Of a stretch of DNA of 64,000 nt, positions 1 to 9,199 are shown in pieces. The translations under genes and the position numbers were made by a program. The DNA comes from an uncultured Bacilli bacterium (lineage in GTDB: Bacteria > Bacillota_I > Bacilli_A > RF39 > UBA660), in the NCBI GenBank assembly GCA_934167665.1, contig CAKPLN010000001.1, positions 62,001-126,000 of the forward strand, written 5' to 3'. Below the pieces are notes generated by a model. It saw nothing but the letters and a program-made list of their open reading frames with translations. It was not told where the DNA came from and did no database searches. Position 1 is the first letter of the stretch. The number at the start of each line of letters is the position of its first letter.

Positions 1-419
1 CTCAATATGTTGACTATAGTCTTGAAGATGCTATTGCTCGTAATATCGAAACAGATAAAAGAGATGATCGTAAAAGTGTCTTTGCCCCAGGAGTTGATAT
101 TGGTCTTTTATATGAAGAAGTTCAAAGCGGTCTAACAAGAGATAATCAATTAATGGTAACTGAACAAGACGAGTATATTGTTCCTCATGAAAATATTGGC
201 TATGTAGGTGATGAAGTTGCTAACAACATCAAAGTAATAACTGTTCCAGGCACTACTCAGATTATTTCACTATATCCATATACAGAGCCATTACTACCAA
301 CAAGAAAAGTAATTGAAGATTCTTTTGCTAAAAAAGTTCAAGGAAATGTCATGATTAAAAAATTCAATGAACGTTTTGAAAAGTTTGCTGCCAAAACATC
401 AAGTCCTAAAAATGACTAA
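1..419 (+). CDS. 3' end of an unidentified gene (partial)
   Basis: The frame is open from base 3 to the TAA at 417-419, giving 138 visible codons with the start outside the window. The visible part is charged and soluble-looking, with no membrane segment. It is followed by a good intrinsic terminator, so it is the last gene of an operon upstream of mraZ. I do not recognise the family. An internal ATG at 153 would give 88 residues, but the frame clearly continues upstream, so that is unlikely to be the true start. Confidence 0.6.
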   Translation, partial: QYVDYSLEDAIARNIETDKRDDRKSVFAPGVDIGLLYEEVQSGLTRDNQLMVTEQDEYIVPHENIGYVGDEVANNIKVITVPGTTQIISLYPYTEPLLPTRKVIEDSFAKKVQGNVMIKKFNERFEKFAAKTSSPKND

Positions 420-465
420 CATAAAATATTAAATAAAGCTATACTTTTAGTTAATTTTTATTGTA

Positions 466-492
466 AAGGTCTGTCAATCGACAGACTTTTTT
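466..492 (+). terminator. Intrinsic terminator upstream of mraZ
   Basis: A seven-base-pair stem (GTCTGTC/GACAGAC) with a four-base AATC loop is followed by a run of Ts. It separates the upstream gene from the dcw promoter. Confidence 0.8.
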
Positions 493-503
493 CTTTTTCG
501 ATA

Positions 504-532
504 TTTACATTTTACTTTAATCTGTGTAAGAT
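504..532 (+). promoter_or_regulatory. Sigma-A type promoter of the dcw operon
   Basis: TTTACA (504-509) and TAAGAT (527-532) are spaced by 17 bases. It lies just before the MraZ repeats and mraZ. The spacing is ideal and the hexamers are near consensus. Confidence 0.6.
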
Positions 533-543
533 ATAACTAAGCA

Positions 544-567
544 GTGGCTGATAGTGGGGAAAAGTGG
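544..567 (+). promoter_or_regulatory. MraZ operator: three GTGG repeats phased at 10 bp
   Basis: GTGG occurs at 544, 554 and 564, exactly one helical turn apart, directly downstream of the promoter and abutting the mraZ ribosome binding site. MraZ is known to bind short tandem GTG-containing repeats spaced about 10 bp in front of its own operon, so autoregulation of the dcw operon is the natural reading. Confidence 0.75.
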
Positions 568-575
568 GGGATTAT

Positions 576-1013
576 ATGTTTATAGGAGAATATCATCATT
601 CTATTGATGATAAAGGAAGATTAATTATTCCTTCTAAATTTCGTGAAGAATTAGGTGAAAAGTTTATAATAACTAGAGGCATAGAAAATTGCCTATTTGC
701 CTATTCAGAGGAATCTTGGAATAAAATTGTAAATAAACTAGAAACCTTACCATTCACTAAAAAAGATGCTAGACAATTTGTCCGCTTCTTTCTATCAGGC
801 GCTAGTGAAGCAGAATTTGATAAACAGGGCCGTATTAATGTAACCTCACCATTAGTTACCTATGCAAATATAAAAAAAGAATGCGTAGTAATTGGTGCTG
901 GTGAACGTATAGAAATATGGTCAAAAGAATCATGGGATGATTTCTTTACTTCTGCAAAAGACAGCATGTCCGATATAGCAGAAAATCTTTTCAATGAAAG
1001 TGTGAATATCTAA
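576..1013 (+). CDS. mraZ: Transcriptional regulator MraZ
   Basis: MraZ is the ring-shaped DNA-binding regulator at the head of the dcw cluster. The 145-residue product has the two repeated AbrB-like halves with their DxxxR-type signatures (SIDDKGR near the start, EFDKQGR in the middle). I place the start at ATG 576, because the family begins M-F-x-G-E-Y and the GGGGG at 566-570 is a suitable Shine-Dalgarno. The in-frame GTG at 564 is the third operator repeat and not a likely start. The stop overlaps the rsmH start by one base, indicating tight coupling. Confidence 0.93.
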   Translation: MFIGEYHHSIDDKGRLIIPSKFREELGEKFIITRGIENCLFAYSEESWNKIVNKLETLPFTKKDARQFVRFFLSGASEAEFDKQGRINVTSPLVTYANIKKECVVIGAGERIEIWSKESWDDFFTSAKDSMSDIAENLFNESVNI

Positions 1014-1942
1014 TGGAAAAGCATATTAGCGTATTACTAGAAGAATCTATTTCTTCCCTTAACTTGAATGAATCTAGTATTGTAGTAGATTGCACACTAG
1101 GCTATGGTGGACACAGTAGTTGCATCTTGGCTAGAATAAAAGAGGGGTTTTTATTCGCCTTTGACCAAGATAGTGAAGCAATTCGGCATAGTACCGATCG
1201 TCTAAGTAAGATCGGTACTAACTTCACTATCATTAAGAGCAATTTCGTAAATTTAAAAGAAGAATTAGAAAAAAGAAATGTAAAAAAAGTAGATGCCTTT
1301 CTTTTTGACTTAGGTGTATCATCACCACAATTAGATGATGCCGAAAGAGGTTTTTCCTATCACGAAGATGCTAGACTTGATATGCGTATGGATAAAGATA
1401 ATCCATTATCCGCTTATGAAGTTGTAAATAACTACAGTCAAGAAAAACTAACTGAAATATTTTATAAATATGGTGAAGATAAATTTTCTCGCAATATTGC
1501 TAAGAAGATTGTAGAATATCGTAAAACTAAGCCAATTGAAACAACTTTAGAATTAGTTGAAATAATTAAAACAGCTGTACCCATGAAATTCAGAAAAGAA
1601 AAACATCCTGCTCGTCAAATTTTTCAAGCTATAAGAATTGAAGTAAATCACGAATTAGATGTAATTGAGCCAGCTCTTAATCAAGCCCTATCAATGCTAA
1701 ATGTTGGTGGAAGAATAGCAGTCATTACATTTCATTCTTTAGAAGATAGATTAGTAAAAAATATATTTAAAAATAAATGTTTAGTTGACCCTAAATTACA
1801 AGGAATGCCTAACATTCCAAGTGAATATTTACCGGACTTTAAATTAGTCGCCAATAAAGCTATAGAGCCAACTGAAGAAGAATTAATTAATAATCCACGT
1901 GCTAGGAGTTCCAAACTGCGTGTCATTGAACGTATAAAATAA
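1013..1942 (+). CDS. rsmH: 16S rRNA (cytosine1402-N4)-methyltransferase RsmH
   Basis: RsmH (MraW) methylates C1402 in the ribosomal P site using S-adenosylmethionine. The 309-residue length is normal for the family. The SAM-binding motif VDCTLGYGGHS is near residue 24, and the family signatures DLGVSSPQLDDAERGFSY and FHSLEDRLVK are present. It overlaps mraZ by one base and is followed after 12 bases by ftsL, as in most Bacillota. Confidence 0.96.
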   Translation: MEKHISVLLEESISSLNLNESSIVVDCTLGYGGHSSCILARIKEGFLFAFDQDSEAIRHSTDRLSKIGTNFTIIKSNFVNLKEELEKRNVKKVDAFLFDLGVSSPQLDDAERGFSYHEDARLDMRMDKDNPLSAYEVVNNYSQEKLTEIFYKYGEDKFSRNIAKKIVEYRKTKPIETTLELVEIIKTAVPMKFRKEKHPARQIFQAIRIEVNHELDVIEPALNQALSMLNVGGRIAVITFHSLEDRLVKNIFKNKCLVDPKLQGMPNIPSEYLPDFKLVANKAIEPTEEELINNPRARSSKLRVIERIK

Positions 1943-1954
1943 AAAGGTGATAAT

Positions 1955-2254
1955 ATGAAAAAGAAAATTAAGAAAAAAATAAAACTTTCTAAATTTGAAA
2001 AACTATTATATGCTTTAGCCGTAATATTACTTTTAGCATCTCCAATTTCTATTGTTTTCTCTAAGGCTACTTTATCAAAAGTAAATTTTGAAGTAGAAAA
2101 GAAGAAAAATGCTATAAAAGATCAAGAAAAAACTAACGAAAGCATTTCAATGACTATTAATGAACTAGCATCACTTACCAAGATTCAAGCAGTTGCAGAA
2201 GAACAAGGCTTGAGTTATAATAATGATAACATTAAAAGAGTAACTGAAGATTAA
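1955..2254 (+). CDS. ftsL: Cell division protein FtsL-like
   Basis: This 99-residue bitopic protein has a very basic N-terminus, one membrane segment (about residues 17-36) and an extracytoplasmic heptad-rich stretch. That is the FtsL layout, and the slot between rsmH and the first PBP is the ftsL slot. FtsL sequence is poorly conserved, so the call rests mainly on topology and synteny. An AAAAGGTGAT ribosome binding site precedes the ATG. Confidence 0.8.
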   Translation: MKKKIKKKIKLSKFEKLLYALAVILLLASPISIVFSKATLSKVNFEVEKKKNAIKDQEKTNESISMTINELASLTKIQAVAEEQGLSYNNDNIKRVTED

Positions 2255-2269
2255 TAGGAAGTGATTTAA

Positions 2270-4411
2270 TTGAAAGGTAAGAAGAGAAATAATATCAAGT
2301 ATTCTAAGGGAGGTATAATTATTTCTCTTCTTTTGTTTGTAACAATGATTGCTAGATTAACACAATTAGCTCTATTTAGAGAAATTGATGGAGTTAATTT
2401 AAAAGAACTAGCTAGTAAAAGAACTACTAAAACCGAAACAATTACCGCTAGAAGAGGAAATATCTATTCAAATGATGGTGATATCCTAGCTCAAAATGTT
2501 GCCTCTTACAAAATAATAGCGTACCTTGATGCCAAAAGAACTACTAATAAAGATAATCCTCAACATGTCGTAGATAAAGAAAAAACTGCTAAAGAATTAG
2601 CTCCTATACTAGGTATTGAAGAAGAGGAAATTTTAAAATATTTAAGTAAAGAAAATGTCTATCAAACTGAGTTTGGTACTAAGGGTAAAAACTTAACAGA
2701 ATTAACTAAACAAAAAATAGAATTATTAAATTTACCTGGTATTGACTTTATCGAAAGCTATAAACGTTATTATCCTAAAGGAGATTTTGCTTCATACACA
2801 TTAGGATATGCTAAAAGCAACTATAATGAAGAAACCGGTGAAGAGGAAATAGTAGGTGAGATGGGCATTGAAAAACAATATAACAATCTTCTTCGTGGTG
2901 AAGATGGCTATATAAAATACCAAAAAGACTTACGTGGTTATCAAATCGCTAATACTGATGTCTGGACTAAAGAAGCCGTTCAAGGAAAAGATGTATACTT
3001 AACAATAGAAAGTAACGTTCAGTTTTTTATTGAACAAGCCCTAAATAATGCTGACATTGATTATGACTTCGAATGGTTTACAATAACAATATTAGATGCT
3101 AAAACAGGAGCCGTTCTTGGCACCGCAGCATCTCCCTCATTTGATCCTAATACCAGAAATATAACCAATTACCTAGATATGTTAGTTGCGGCTCCCTATG
3201 AACCAGGTAGTACTATGAAAACATTTACTTACATGGCTGCTATGGAAAATGGTGTATATGATGGTAACGAAACCTATAAATCAGGTGTTTATTATACAAC
3301 TGATGGTACCGAAATAGGTGACTGGAATAGAGCCGGTTGGGGTATGTTAACCTATGATAAAGGTTATGCAATGAGTAGTAACGTTGCCATTATAAACTTA
3401 ATTAATAATAAAATGGATAGTATGATGCTTCGCCAATACTTTAAACGTCTTGGCTTTGGTAAAAAAACTGGTATCTCCCTTCCTAATGAAAGTGCTGGTA
3501 AAATAGATTTTAAGTATGAAACGGAAATATTTAATGCTGGTTTCGGTCAGGGAATAACAACAACTCCTGTTCAAAATGTTCAGGCCATGACTCCTCTAAC
3601 CAATGACGGTATGCTGTTAAAACCATACATAGTATCAAAAATTGTTGATCCTACAACTGGTGAAGTAATTTTAGAAAATACCCGTAAAGAAACAGAACGA
3701 GTAGCATCAACTACCACCGTTCAAAAAATGTTACAATTAATGGATGATTGTGTAAATGGAGTTGGGAATACTGGTAGTGGTTATAGAATTGAAAGTGGTG
3801 AATTGATTGGTAAAACAGGAACAGCTCAAATAGCTAATGAAAATGGTGGCGGTTATTTAAATGGTAAAGGGGATGTAATTTCATCATTTGCCGGTATCTA
3901 TCCTAAAAATGATCCTAAATACATAATTTATGCCTCTGTAAAAAGACCAACTAATGGAAGCCAAAAACCTATCTCAAATGCCATTAAAGAAATAGTGGCT
4001 AATCTTTCAAAATATTATGGTACTGAGAATAATCAAACTAATACAACCATAAATGAGTATAAATTATCAAATTACATAAACAAAAAAGTAACTAATATAA
4101 CATCACAATTAACTAAAGACGGCATTAACTATAGTATTATTGGTAGTGGTGATAAAATTATTAAGCAATATCCTGAAAGTAATGATACAATAACAAGTAA
4201 GGATACATTATATTTAATAACAAATGATTCTAATATAACAGTTCCTAATGTTTTAGGTCTATCATCAAAAGTAGCTAAAAGTCTATTAGAAAAACTTGGT
4301 ATAAATGTAGTTTTAGATGGTGTTGGCTATGTAGTAGAACAATCATCTCCTGAAAACACAGCTATCACACCAGGTTTAGAAATAAAATTAACTTTAAACC
4401 CTAAATTTTAA
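2270..4411 (+). CDS. ftsI: Class B penicillin-binding protein with PASTA domains (PBP2B/FtsI-like)
   Basis: This is a septal transpeptidase of 713 residues that starts at TTG behind GGAAGTGA. It has one N-terminal membrane anchor (about 14-35), a PBP dimerisation domain, and an intact catalytic domain. The SxxK motif is S314-T-M-K317, the SxN motif is S369-S-N371, and the KTG motif is K515-T-G. Two PASTA-type modules follow from about residue 595 to the end. It is the first PBP after ftsL, the position of pbpB in Bacillus. Because the second PBP of this cluster is interrupted, this is the only intact class B PBP in the window. Confidence 0.93.
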   Translation: MKGKKRNNIKYSKGGIIISLLLFVTMIARLTQLALFREIDGVNLKELASKRTTKTETITARRGNIYSNDGDILAQNVASYKIIAYLDAKRTTNKDNPQHVVDKEKTAKELAPILGIEEEEILKYLSKENVYQTEFGTKGKNLTELTKQKIELLNLPGIDFIESYKRYYPKGDFASYTLGYAKSNYNEETGEEEIVGEMGIEKQYNNLLRGEDGYIKYQKDLRGYQIANTDVWTKEAVQGKDVYLTIESNVQFFIEQALNNADIDYDFEWFTITILDAKTGAVLGTAASPSFDPNTRNITNYLDMLVAAPYEPGSTMKTFTYMAAMENGVYDGNETYKSGVYYTTDGTEIGDWNRAGWGMLTYDKGYAMSSNVAIINLINNKMDSMMLRQYFKRLGFGKKTGISLPNESAGKIDFKYETEIFNAGFGQGITTTPVQNVQAMTPLTNDGMLLKPYIVSKIVDPTTGEVILENTRKETERVASTTTVQKMLQLMDDCVNGVGNTGSGYRIESGELIGKTGTAQIANENGGGYLNGKGDVISSFAGIYPKNDPKYIIYASVKRPTNGSQKPISNAIKEIVANLSKYYGTENNQTNTTINEYKLSNYINKKVTNITSQLTKDGINYSIIGSGDKIIKQYPESNDTITSKDTLYLITNDSNITVPNVLGLSSKVAKSLLEKLGINVVLDGVGYVVEQSSPENTAITPGLEIKLTLNPKF

Positions 4412-4431
4412 TATAGAAAAGAGTGATATTA

Positions 4432-4959
4432 ATGAAAAACTTAATTAAGACTAAAGATTGGATTATAATATCACTATGTCTAACAATAATTTGCCTTGGT
4501 ATTGGTTTTTCAGTCATTTCTATTCAACTAGAAAGTATCCAAAAAACTTCTAATGTCTTTAAGGTCGAAATTACTAAAGTTGAGGAAAGAACACCGGTAA
4601 AAGGTGGAACTAATGCTCCAAGTGTAACATCAACTATAACTAATAATAAGCAAACCGTTGATATGGAATTTAATCTTTCTACTCCTCGTGATGAAATAGG
4701 TTACCGCATCACCATAAAAAATACGGGTAATATTCCAGCCAAAATAATAAATATTATAGAAAACCCCGATTATATAAATGACAATATAGCTGCTAACAAT
4801 ATTTTACCCGTAAAAATTTCTCATAATAATATTTCTGGAAAAGTTCTTCTTCCAAATGAAGAAACTGAATTAAATATAATTGCTATATTTGAATATAATT
4901 CAATGCCTAGTAATATGAAAATACCATATCAAATTAGTATTTTGACACAGTCCAACTAA
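4432..4959 (+). CDS. Membrane-anchored TasA/camelysin-like protein, unknown function
   Basis: The 175-residue product has one N-terminal hydrophobic segment (about 10-32) and an extracytoplasmic beta-rich part. The stretch around YRITIKNTGNIPAKI resembles the immunoglobulin-like body of TasA-type proteins. I prefer ATG 4432 behind AAAAGAGTGAT over the in-frame GTG at 4423. It is probably cotranscribed with the PBP upstream (20-base gap) and ends at a clear terminator. Family assignment is tentative. Confidence 0.55.
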   Translation: MKNLIKTKDWIIISLCLTIICLGIGFSVISIQLESIQKTSNVFKVEITKVEERTPVKGGTNAPSVTSTITNNKQTVDMEFNLSTPRDEIGYRITIKNTGNIPAKIINIIENPDYINDNIAANNILPVKISHNNISGKVLLPNEETELNIIAIFEYNSMPSNMKIPYQISILTQSN

Positions 4960-4988
4960 AAAATGATTTTATAATCATTTTTTTATTT
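4957..4988 (+). terminator. Intrinsic terminator ending the mraZ-PBP operon
   Basis: An AAAATGATT/AATCATTTT stem with a short TTAT-type loop runs into a T-rich tract immediately after the stop of the preceding gene. Confidence 0.75.
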
Positions 4989-5006
4989 TCTTTTTATTAT
5001 TATATC

Positions 5007-5035
5007 TTGTTCGTCAAAATTCGACATGATATAAT
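5007..5035 (+). promoter_or_regulatory. Sigma-A type promoter
   Basis: TTGTTC (5007-5012), 17 bases, then a perfect TATAAT (5030-5035). It lies 25 bases before the start of the next gene. Confidence 0.65.
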
Positions 5036-5059
5036 AATGATAATAGGAGTGTGGCTAGT

Positions 5060-6394
5060 ATGCGTAAGATTAAGACTTTACATAAAATAAGTATCTTATT
5101 ATTTTTTGCTGCTACTGCATTAATAGTAACTGGTGCCTATTTATCTTATATAACAAATCCTAAGCGTATTATTCAAACAGCCATAGCAACAATTAGTAGT
5201 TCTACTTATCAAGATATAAATCCTAAAAAAGCCTTTATAGATACTAATACTATAAACTCCAATATAAAATTAACTGCCACTAGTGAATACTTAGAAAACT
5301 TATCTTTAAAAGATGAAAACTATAAAAAATATGTTAATTTATTAAACAATATTAGTAACATATCTACTCAAATAACAATAAGTCAAGATAATATAACTCA
5401 AGAACACTTATTAAGTCTAAATTCATCTTTAAACAATGAAATATTAATAAATCAAAAACAATATATCAAACAAGCAACAGAGTACTTTTATTCTGCTGGT
5501 CTAAGAAATACCTATATTAATAATGGTAACAATAATTACTTTGTAACTAACGGTACTAAAGAAGAAAACATATTGTCTTCATCCTTTATAAGTACTTTAC
5601 TTACCAGTTTAAAAGATGATTTTCAAAACGAAAATTTTATTACTAGTCAAGAAATAATATCAATTAATAATAATACTCAAAGTTATAATAAAGTATCTCT
5701 AATATTAAAAAAAGAAGATCTTCTAAATCTTAAAAAAAATATAGAAAAGCAACTAACTAATAACAAAGAACTTAATTCTCTTATAACTACTATATCTAGA
5801 GCAAATCCTAATATTAAAATAGATAATAAGACAATTTCCAAAGATACAACAGTTATATTAAATGTATATACTAATAGATTTAAATCTCAAATCTTAAAAT
5901 ACGAATTAATAATGCAAGTATCATCTGATACTTATAAGATAGATTATGAATATGAGTCTAAAAAAGGAACTATATCTAAAAATAGTAATATTATCTATAC
6001 ATATACAATTAATAAAAAGAGTAATAATATTAAAATAAGCATTTACTCAAGTAAAAATAAAAATATAGGAAGTATAGTATTAGATAGAATGGAAAACTGT
6101 GAAGAAATAATTATTGATTTTAATGATTCTAAACTTAGTATACTAGGAAATTATCAATACGAAATAAAAAATATTACTAACGGTTATCTATTAGAAAAAA
6201 TCCTAAATTTAAGAATAACTAACAATAATATGGAACTAATTAATATTAACTATATAGATAACTCAACTATCCTTCCAACAGCAAACATAAAAGAAGATAT
6301 ATCAAACTCCGTTCTAAGGAGCAGTATAACAACAAGTGAAGAAAAAAAATATAATCAAGAATTAAAAGAAAGGTTTGATAAATTATATCAGTAG
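5060..6394 (+). CDS. Secreted or anchored Asn/Ser-rich protein, unknown function
   Basis: The 444-residue protein has one N-terminal membrane segment (about residues 8-29) followed by a long polar part very rich in Asn, Ile, Ser and Lys. ATG 5060 is preferred over GTG 5051 because GGAG lies too close to the latter. No catalytic motif is visible. It has its own promoter and is followed seven bases later by another anchored protein, so the two are probably one unit. Confidence 0.6.
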   Translation: MRKIKTLHKISILLFFAATALIVTGAYLSYITNPKRIIQTAIATISSSTYQDINPKKAFIDTNTINSNIKLTATSEYLENLSLKDENYKKYVNLLNNISNISTQITISQDNITQEHLLSLNSSLNNEILINQKQYIKQATEYFYSAGLRNTYINNGNNNYFVTNGTKEENILSSSFISTLLTSLKDDFQNENFITSQEIISINNNTQSYNKVSLILKKEDLLNLKKNIEKQLTNNKELNSLITTISRANPNIKIDNKTISKDTTVILNVYTNRFKSQILKYELIMQVSSDTYKIDYEYESKKGTISKNSNIIYTYTINKKSNNIKISIYSSKNKNIGSIVLDRMENCEEIIIDFNDSKLSILGNYQYEIKNITNGYLLEKILNLRITNNNMELININYIDNSTILPTANIKEDISNSVLRSSITTSEEKKYNQELKERFDKLYQ

Positions 6395-6401
6395 GTGTTA
6401 T

Positions 6402-6944
6402 ATGAAAAGAAAAGCAGAAAAGAAAATATCATCTAATAGCTTTATTCAAAAAATATTACCAAAAGCTAAAACTGAAATAATCTTAAGTATTATCTTTTTA
6501 ATTTTATTAGTTTCTGTAATTTTATTAACAGTAAAGGCAGTTACTTTAAAAAATAATCAATCAAAGGATAAAGATATTTTAACTATTCCTTTAATAGAAA
6601 ATAATGTTAATGAAAGTTTCTCTATAGATTTATCATCTATGCAAGCAAATGAAATAAAAGAATATAAGTTTAATATAAGAAATTATCAAAAAGATACTTT
6701 GCCAAAAATAGATATAAAGTATTCACTAGAAATAATCAATAATAATGATAATGTTTTATTAAAATTGTATAAAAATGATAATGCTGAAAATTTATTAACG
6801 ACAAAATCAAAAGATAATTTAATTAAAGGTAACATTCTAAGTAAAGATAAAGAAATTCAAGATAATTATTATTTAATAATTAGAGCTAAAGATGTAGCTG
6901 CTAAGCTAGAAAATATTACAGTTAAAATTACTAGTATAAATTGA
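6402..6944 (+). CDS. Single-pass membrane protein, unknown function
   Basis: The 180-residue product has a basic N-terminus, one membrane segment (about 27-48) and an extracytoplasmic polar domain. I start it at ATG 6402 behind GTAGGTG, shortening the longest frame by nine codons. It is likely cotranscribed with the gene upstream. The TGA stop overlaps the -35 box of the next promoter. I do not recognise a family. Confidence 0.6.
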   Translation: MKRKAEKKISSNSFIQKILPKAKTEIILSIIFLILLVSVILLTVKAVTLKNNQSKDKDILTIPLIENNVNESFSIDLSSMQANEIKEYKFNIRNYQKDTLPKIDIKYSLEIINNNDNVLLKLYKNDNAENLLTTKSKDNLIKGNILSKDKEIQDNYYLIIRAKDVAAKLENITVKITSIN

Positions 6945-6969
6945 CAATTAATAATTAATAAACTATAAT
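6941..6969 (+). promoter_or_regulatory. Consensus sigma-A promoter
   Basis: A perfect TTGACA (6941-6946) and a perfect TATAAT (6964-6969) are separated by 17 bases. It drives the UPF0473-like gene and the gene after it. Confidence 0.85.
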
Positions 6970-7006
6970 AAAATAGTATAGAGTAGACTTCTATAGGAGG
7001 ATAAAA

Positions 7007-7276
7007 ATGGGAGACAAATTAGAAAAGATAACAATTTTAAAAGATGAAAGAGAAATAGAATGTGACGTTTTATTTACCTTTGACTGCCTAGAAACAGGGA
7101 AAACATACATTGGATATACAGGCAATGATTTTGGAACTAACGGTAGAAAAAATATTTATGTTTCATCATATGATATGGTTGCTGGAACTGGAGAATTAGA
7201 GGATGTTACTAATCCAGTAGAATTATCAATGATTCAAGATGCTTTAGCAAAAATTGATGAAGAGAGTAGAATATAG
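7007..7276 (+). CDS. UPF0473/DUF1292 family protein
   Basis: This small 89-residue acidic soluble protein has the DUF1292 pattern: ITILKDEREIECDVLFTF, then a Tyr/Gly core, then a C-terminal helix ending in LSMIQDALAKI. The molecular role of the family is not established. A strong AGGAGG precedes the ATG, and a consensus promoter lies upstream. The next gene starts 10 bases downstream. Confidence 0.8.
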   Translation: MGDKLEKITILKDEREIECDVLFTFDCLETGKTYIGYTGNDFGTNGRKNIYVSSYDMVAGTGELEDVTNPVELSMIQDALAKIDEESRI

Positions 7277-7286
7277 GGGTGATAAA

Positions 7287-8417
7287 ATGACAAGTTATTT
7301 AGGACAAATAAAGAATAGAATTGAAATTAATAAACATAAGTTAGAAAGTCTAGAAGAATATAAAAATGCTTTGCTAGCAGATAATGGTGGTATAGATAAA
7401 GAATTATTAGATGATCGCCTTCTACAAATTGAAACTGAATTTGATAGAATTAAAAAAATAATTCATAATAACAAAAACGCCGTTGCTCATTATGATGCTG
7501 CATATAGTCATCTACTTGAGCTTCGACTATTAGATAACAAATTAAAATCAGCAACAGACCCAACTACAAAATCAGCCCTAGAAAATGACATAATAGAGCA
7601 TACTAATAAACTTCAAGGACATTTATCAGTTATACCTGAAAAATTAGTAACTGAACTACAAGATGCGTATCGCAAATATGATGCTGAAAATCCATTATTA
7701 GAACCAACCGTAGTAACTAATCAAGAAACACCATCCTCTGCGGTTGATTTTACTAATAGTATGATATATCTTAAATTATTAGATATCTTTGAAATGGAGA
7801 AAAATGAATTTAATGATATAAAAGTATTTAACAATCCAGAAGAGTTAGAAAACTTCCTAGATAAGTATAAGAGAATGAAGATGGATTGCTATACAAGTCT
7901 AGCCTTAATAAATAATATTGGTGATAGAATTGAAAAACCAGAAATAGCAATTGATGAGGAATTCAGTGTTGAAACAGAATCTCCTAAAAAGTTTGTTGAA
8001 ACACCTGCTGATCAAAATGCTCAAGCAATTAGTACATTACCAATTATTACTATGTTAAGATTAGTAGATGGCTTAGAAATAACAAAATATCAAGATAAAA
8101 AATTAACTCCAACAAACATTAAAGCCTCAGAACAATTTAAAGAAGAATTAAGAGTAGGTACATGGTTATATAATATTATCCATTTATCAGTTAATTTGAC
8201 TAGTGAACCTAATATTTCTGATACTAAAGTTATAGAAAATGCTAAAGAAACTGAGGTTAATGCTAGACGTTTCACTATTTTAAATGATAGAATTTCTAAA
8301 CTATCAACAGTAGATATAATGAGCTTATATAAAGAGTATTATAGTACTCCAGGAATGGCTTCTATGCCAACCGTTCTAAAAGCTCTAATTACCGAAAAAG
8401 CTGAGCAAATAGACTAA
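7287..8417 (+). CDS. Helical cytoplasmic protein, unknown function
   Basis: The 376-residue product has no signal peptide or membrane segment. It is rich in predicted helix and charged residues, with coiled-coil-like stretches in the first 100 residues. The start is ATG 7287 behind ATAGGGGTGAT; a longer frame from 7254 would overlap the preceding gene. It is probably cotranscribed with the UPF0473 gene. No family recognised. Confidence 0.6.
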   Translation: MTSYLGQIKNRIEINKHKLESLEEYKNALLADNGGIDKELLDDRLLQIETEFDRIKKIIHNNKNAVAHYDAAYSHLLELRLLDNKLKSATDPTTKSALENDIIEHTNKLQGHLSVIPEKLVTELQDAYRKYDAENPLLEPTVVTNQETPSSAVDFTNSMIYLKLLDIFEMEKNEFNDIKVFNNPEELENFLDKYKRMKMDCYTSLALINNIGDRIEKPEIAIDEEFSVETESPKKFVETPADQNAQAISTLPIITMLRLVDGLEITKYQDKKLTPTNIKASEQFKEELRVGTWLYNIIHLSVNLTSEPNISDTKVIENAKETEVNARRFTILNDRISKLSTVDIMSLYKEYYSTPGMASMPTVLKALITEKAEQID

Positions 8418-8483
8418 TTTACAATAATAAAAATTAACACAAGTTTGAGTTTTTATCGAATAAAAAACAAAATAAAATAAATA

Positions 8484-8516
8484 CTAAAAATATTAGTTTG
8501 ATACTAATATTTTTAG
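8484..8516. repeat. Perfect 14-bp inverted repeat (hairpin)
   Basis: CTAAAAATATTAGT at 8484-8497 and its exact complement at 8503-8516 flank a five-base loop. The stem itself ends in a T-run, so it may act as a weak terminator for the operon ending at 8417. A second smaller hairpin (TAGGCTT/AAGCCTA) lies at 8542-8558. Confidence 0.6.
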
Positions 8517-8580
8517 ATTGACAGACTTTCAAAAATAATGGTAGGCTTATAAAGCCTAGAAAATAGAAGAGAAGCACTGT

Positions 8581-9118
8581 ATGAATTTAATTAATAACAA
8601 AAAAAGGGTTTTCAATGGCTGAATTCCTAGCCATAATTGTCATCTTAGGTATCCTAGGTACTATAGCAATTGTTAGGATAAGTACAAGTGATAGTTTATC
8701 TGGTGTAGCTTCCTTATGGCTTAACTACGAGTAGTAGTGCAAGTTATAATGGAATATCATCTGCAACTCAAGGTTCAACTAGTGGTATTACTTGGTATGG
8801 TTATATAAAAGATGCTGCTGGAAATACTAATAGTTGTAATTCAGGAAGATTTAGTGTCAGTCTAGGTTCAATACCTAAGTTCTCTTATACTGGAAAATAT
8901 GAAATTGTGAATGATAATGATAATAAGATATCTAATACTAGTAATTGGTCTAAAATTGGGAAATAAGACTTTTAACTAGTGGTACTTTAACCTTTGGTGA
9001 TTTAAATAAGGCCTCTGATGGAATTAATATTTCCTAGTTGGAGAGGGCGGTGGAGATTATTATGGTAATTGTGGTGCTTCTAGCGGTTCTAGTATAGTTA
9101 TTATCCACAACAAACGTT
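8581..9118 (+). pseudogene. Decayed type IV pilin-like (pseudopilin) gene
   Basis: From about 8606 one frame reads KGFSMAEFLAIIVILGILG, which is the prepilin cleavage site (G before F), the helper E5-like glutamate and the hydrophobic N-helix of class III pilins. The upstream ATG (8581) is one base out of frame at a run of As, and in-frame stops follow at about 8732. Later pieces in other frames resemble a pilin C-terminus (YIKDAAGNTNSC) and a Gly-rich segment near 9040-9090. It is a frameshifted relic, and no pilus assembly genes are nearby. The 8418-9199 interval holds nothing else that I can support. Confidence 0.6.
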
Positions 9119-9199
9119 AAGTATTACCAAGTTTATAATAATCGCTACGTATTAGTGTTGAAATATTTAAATCATACAAAATAATCTATGGAGGTAATA

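Noticed and set aside
8541..8560. Hairpin TAGGCTT/AAGCCTA as a riboswitch
   Set aside because: It is too small and isolated, and there is no conserved aptamer structure or regulated intact gene behind it.
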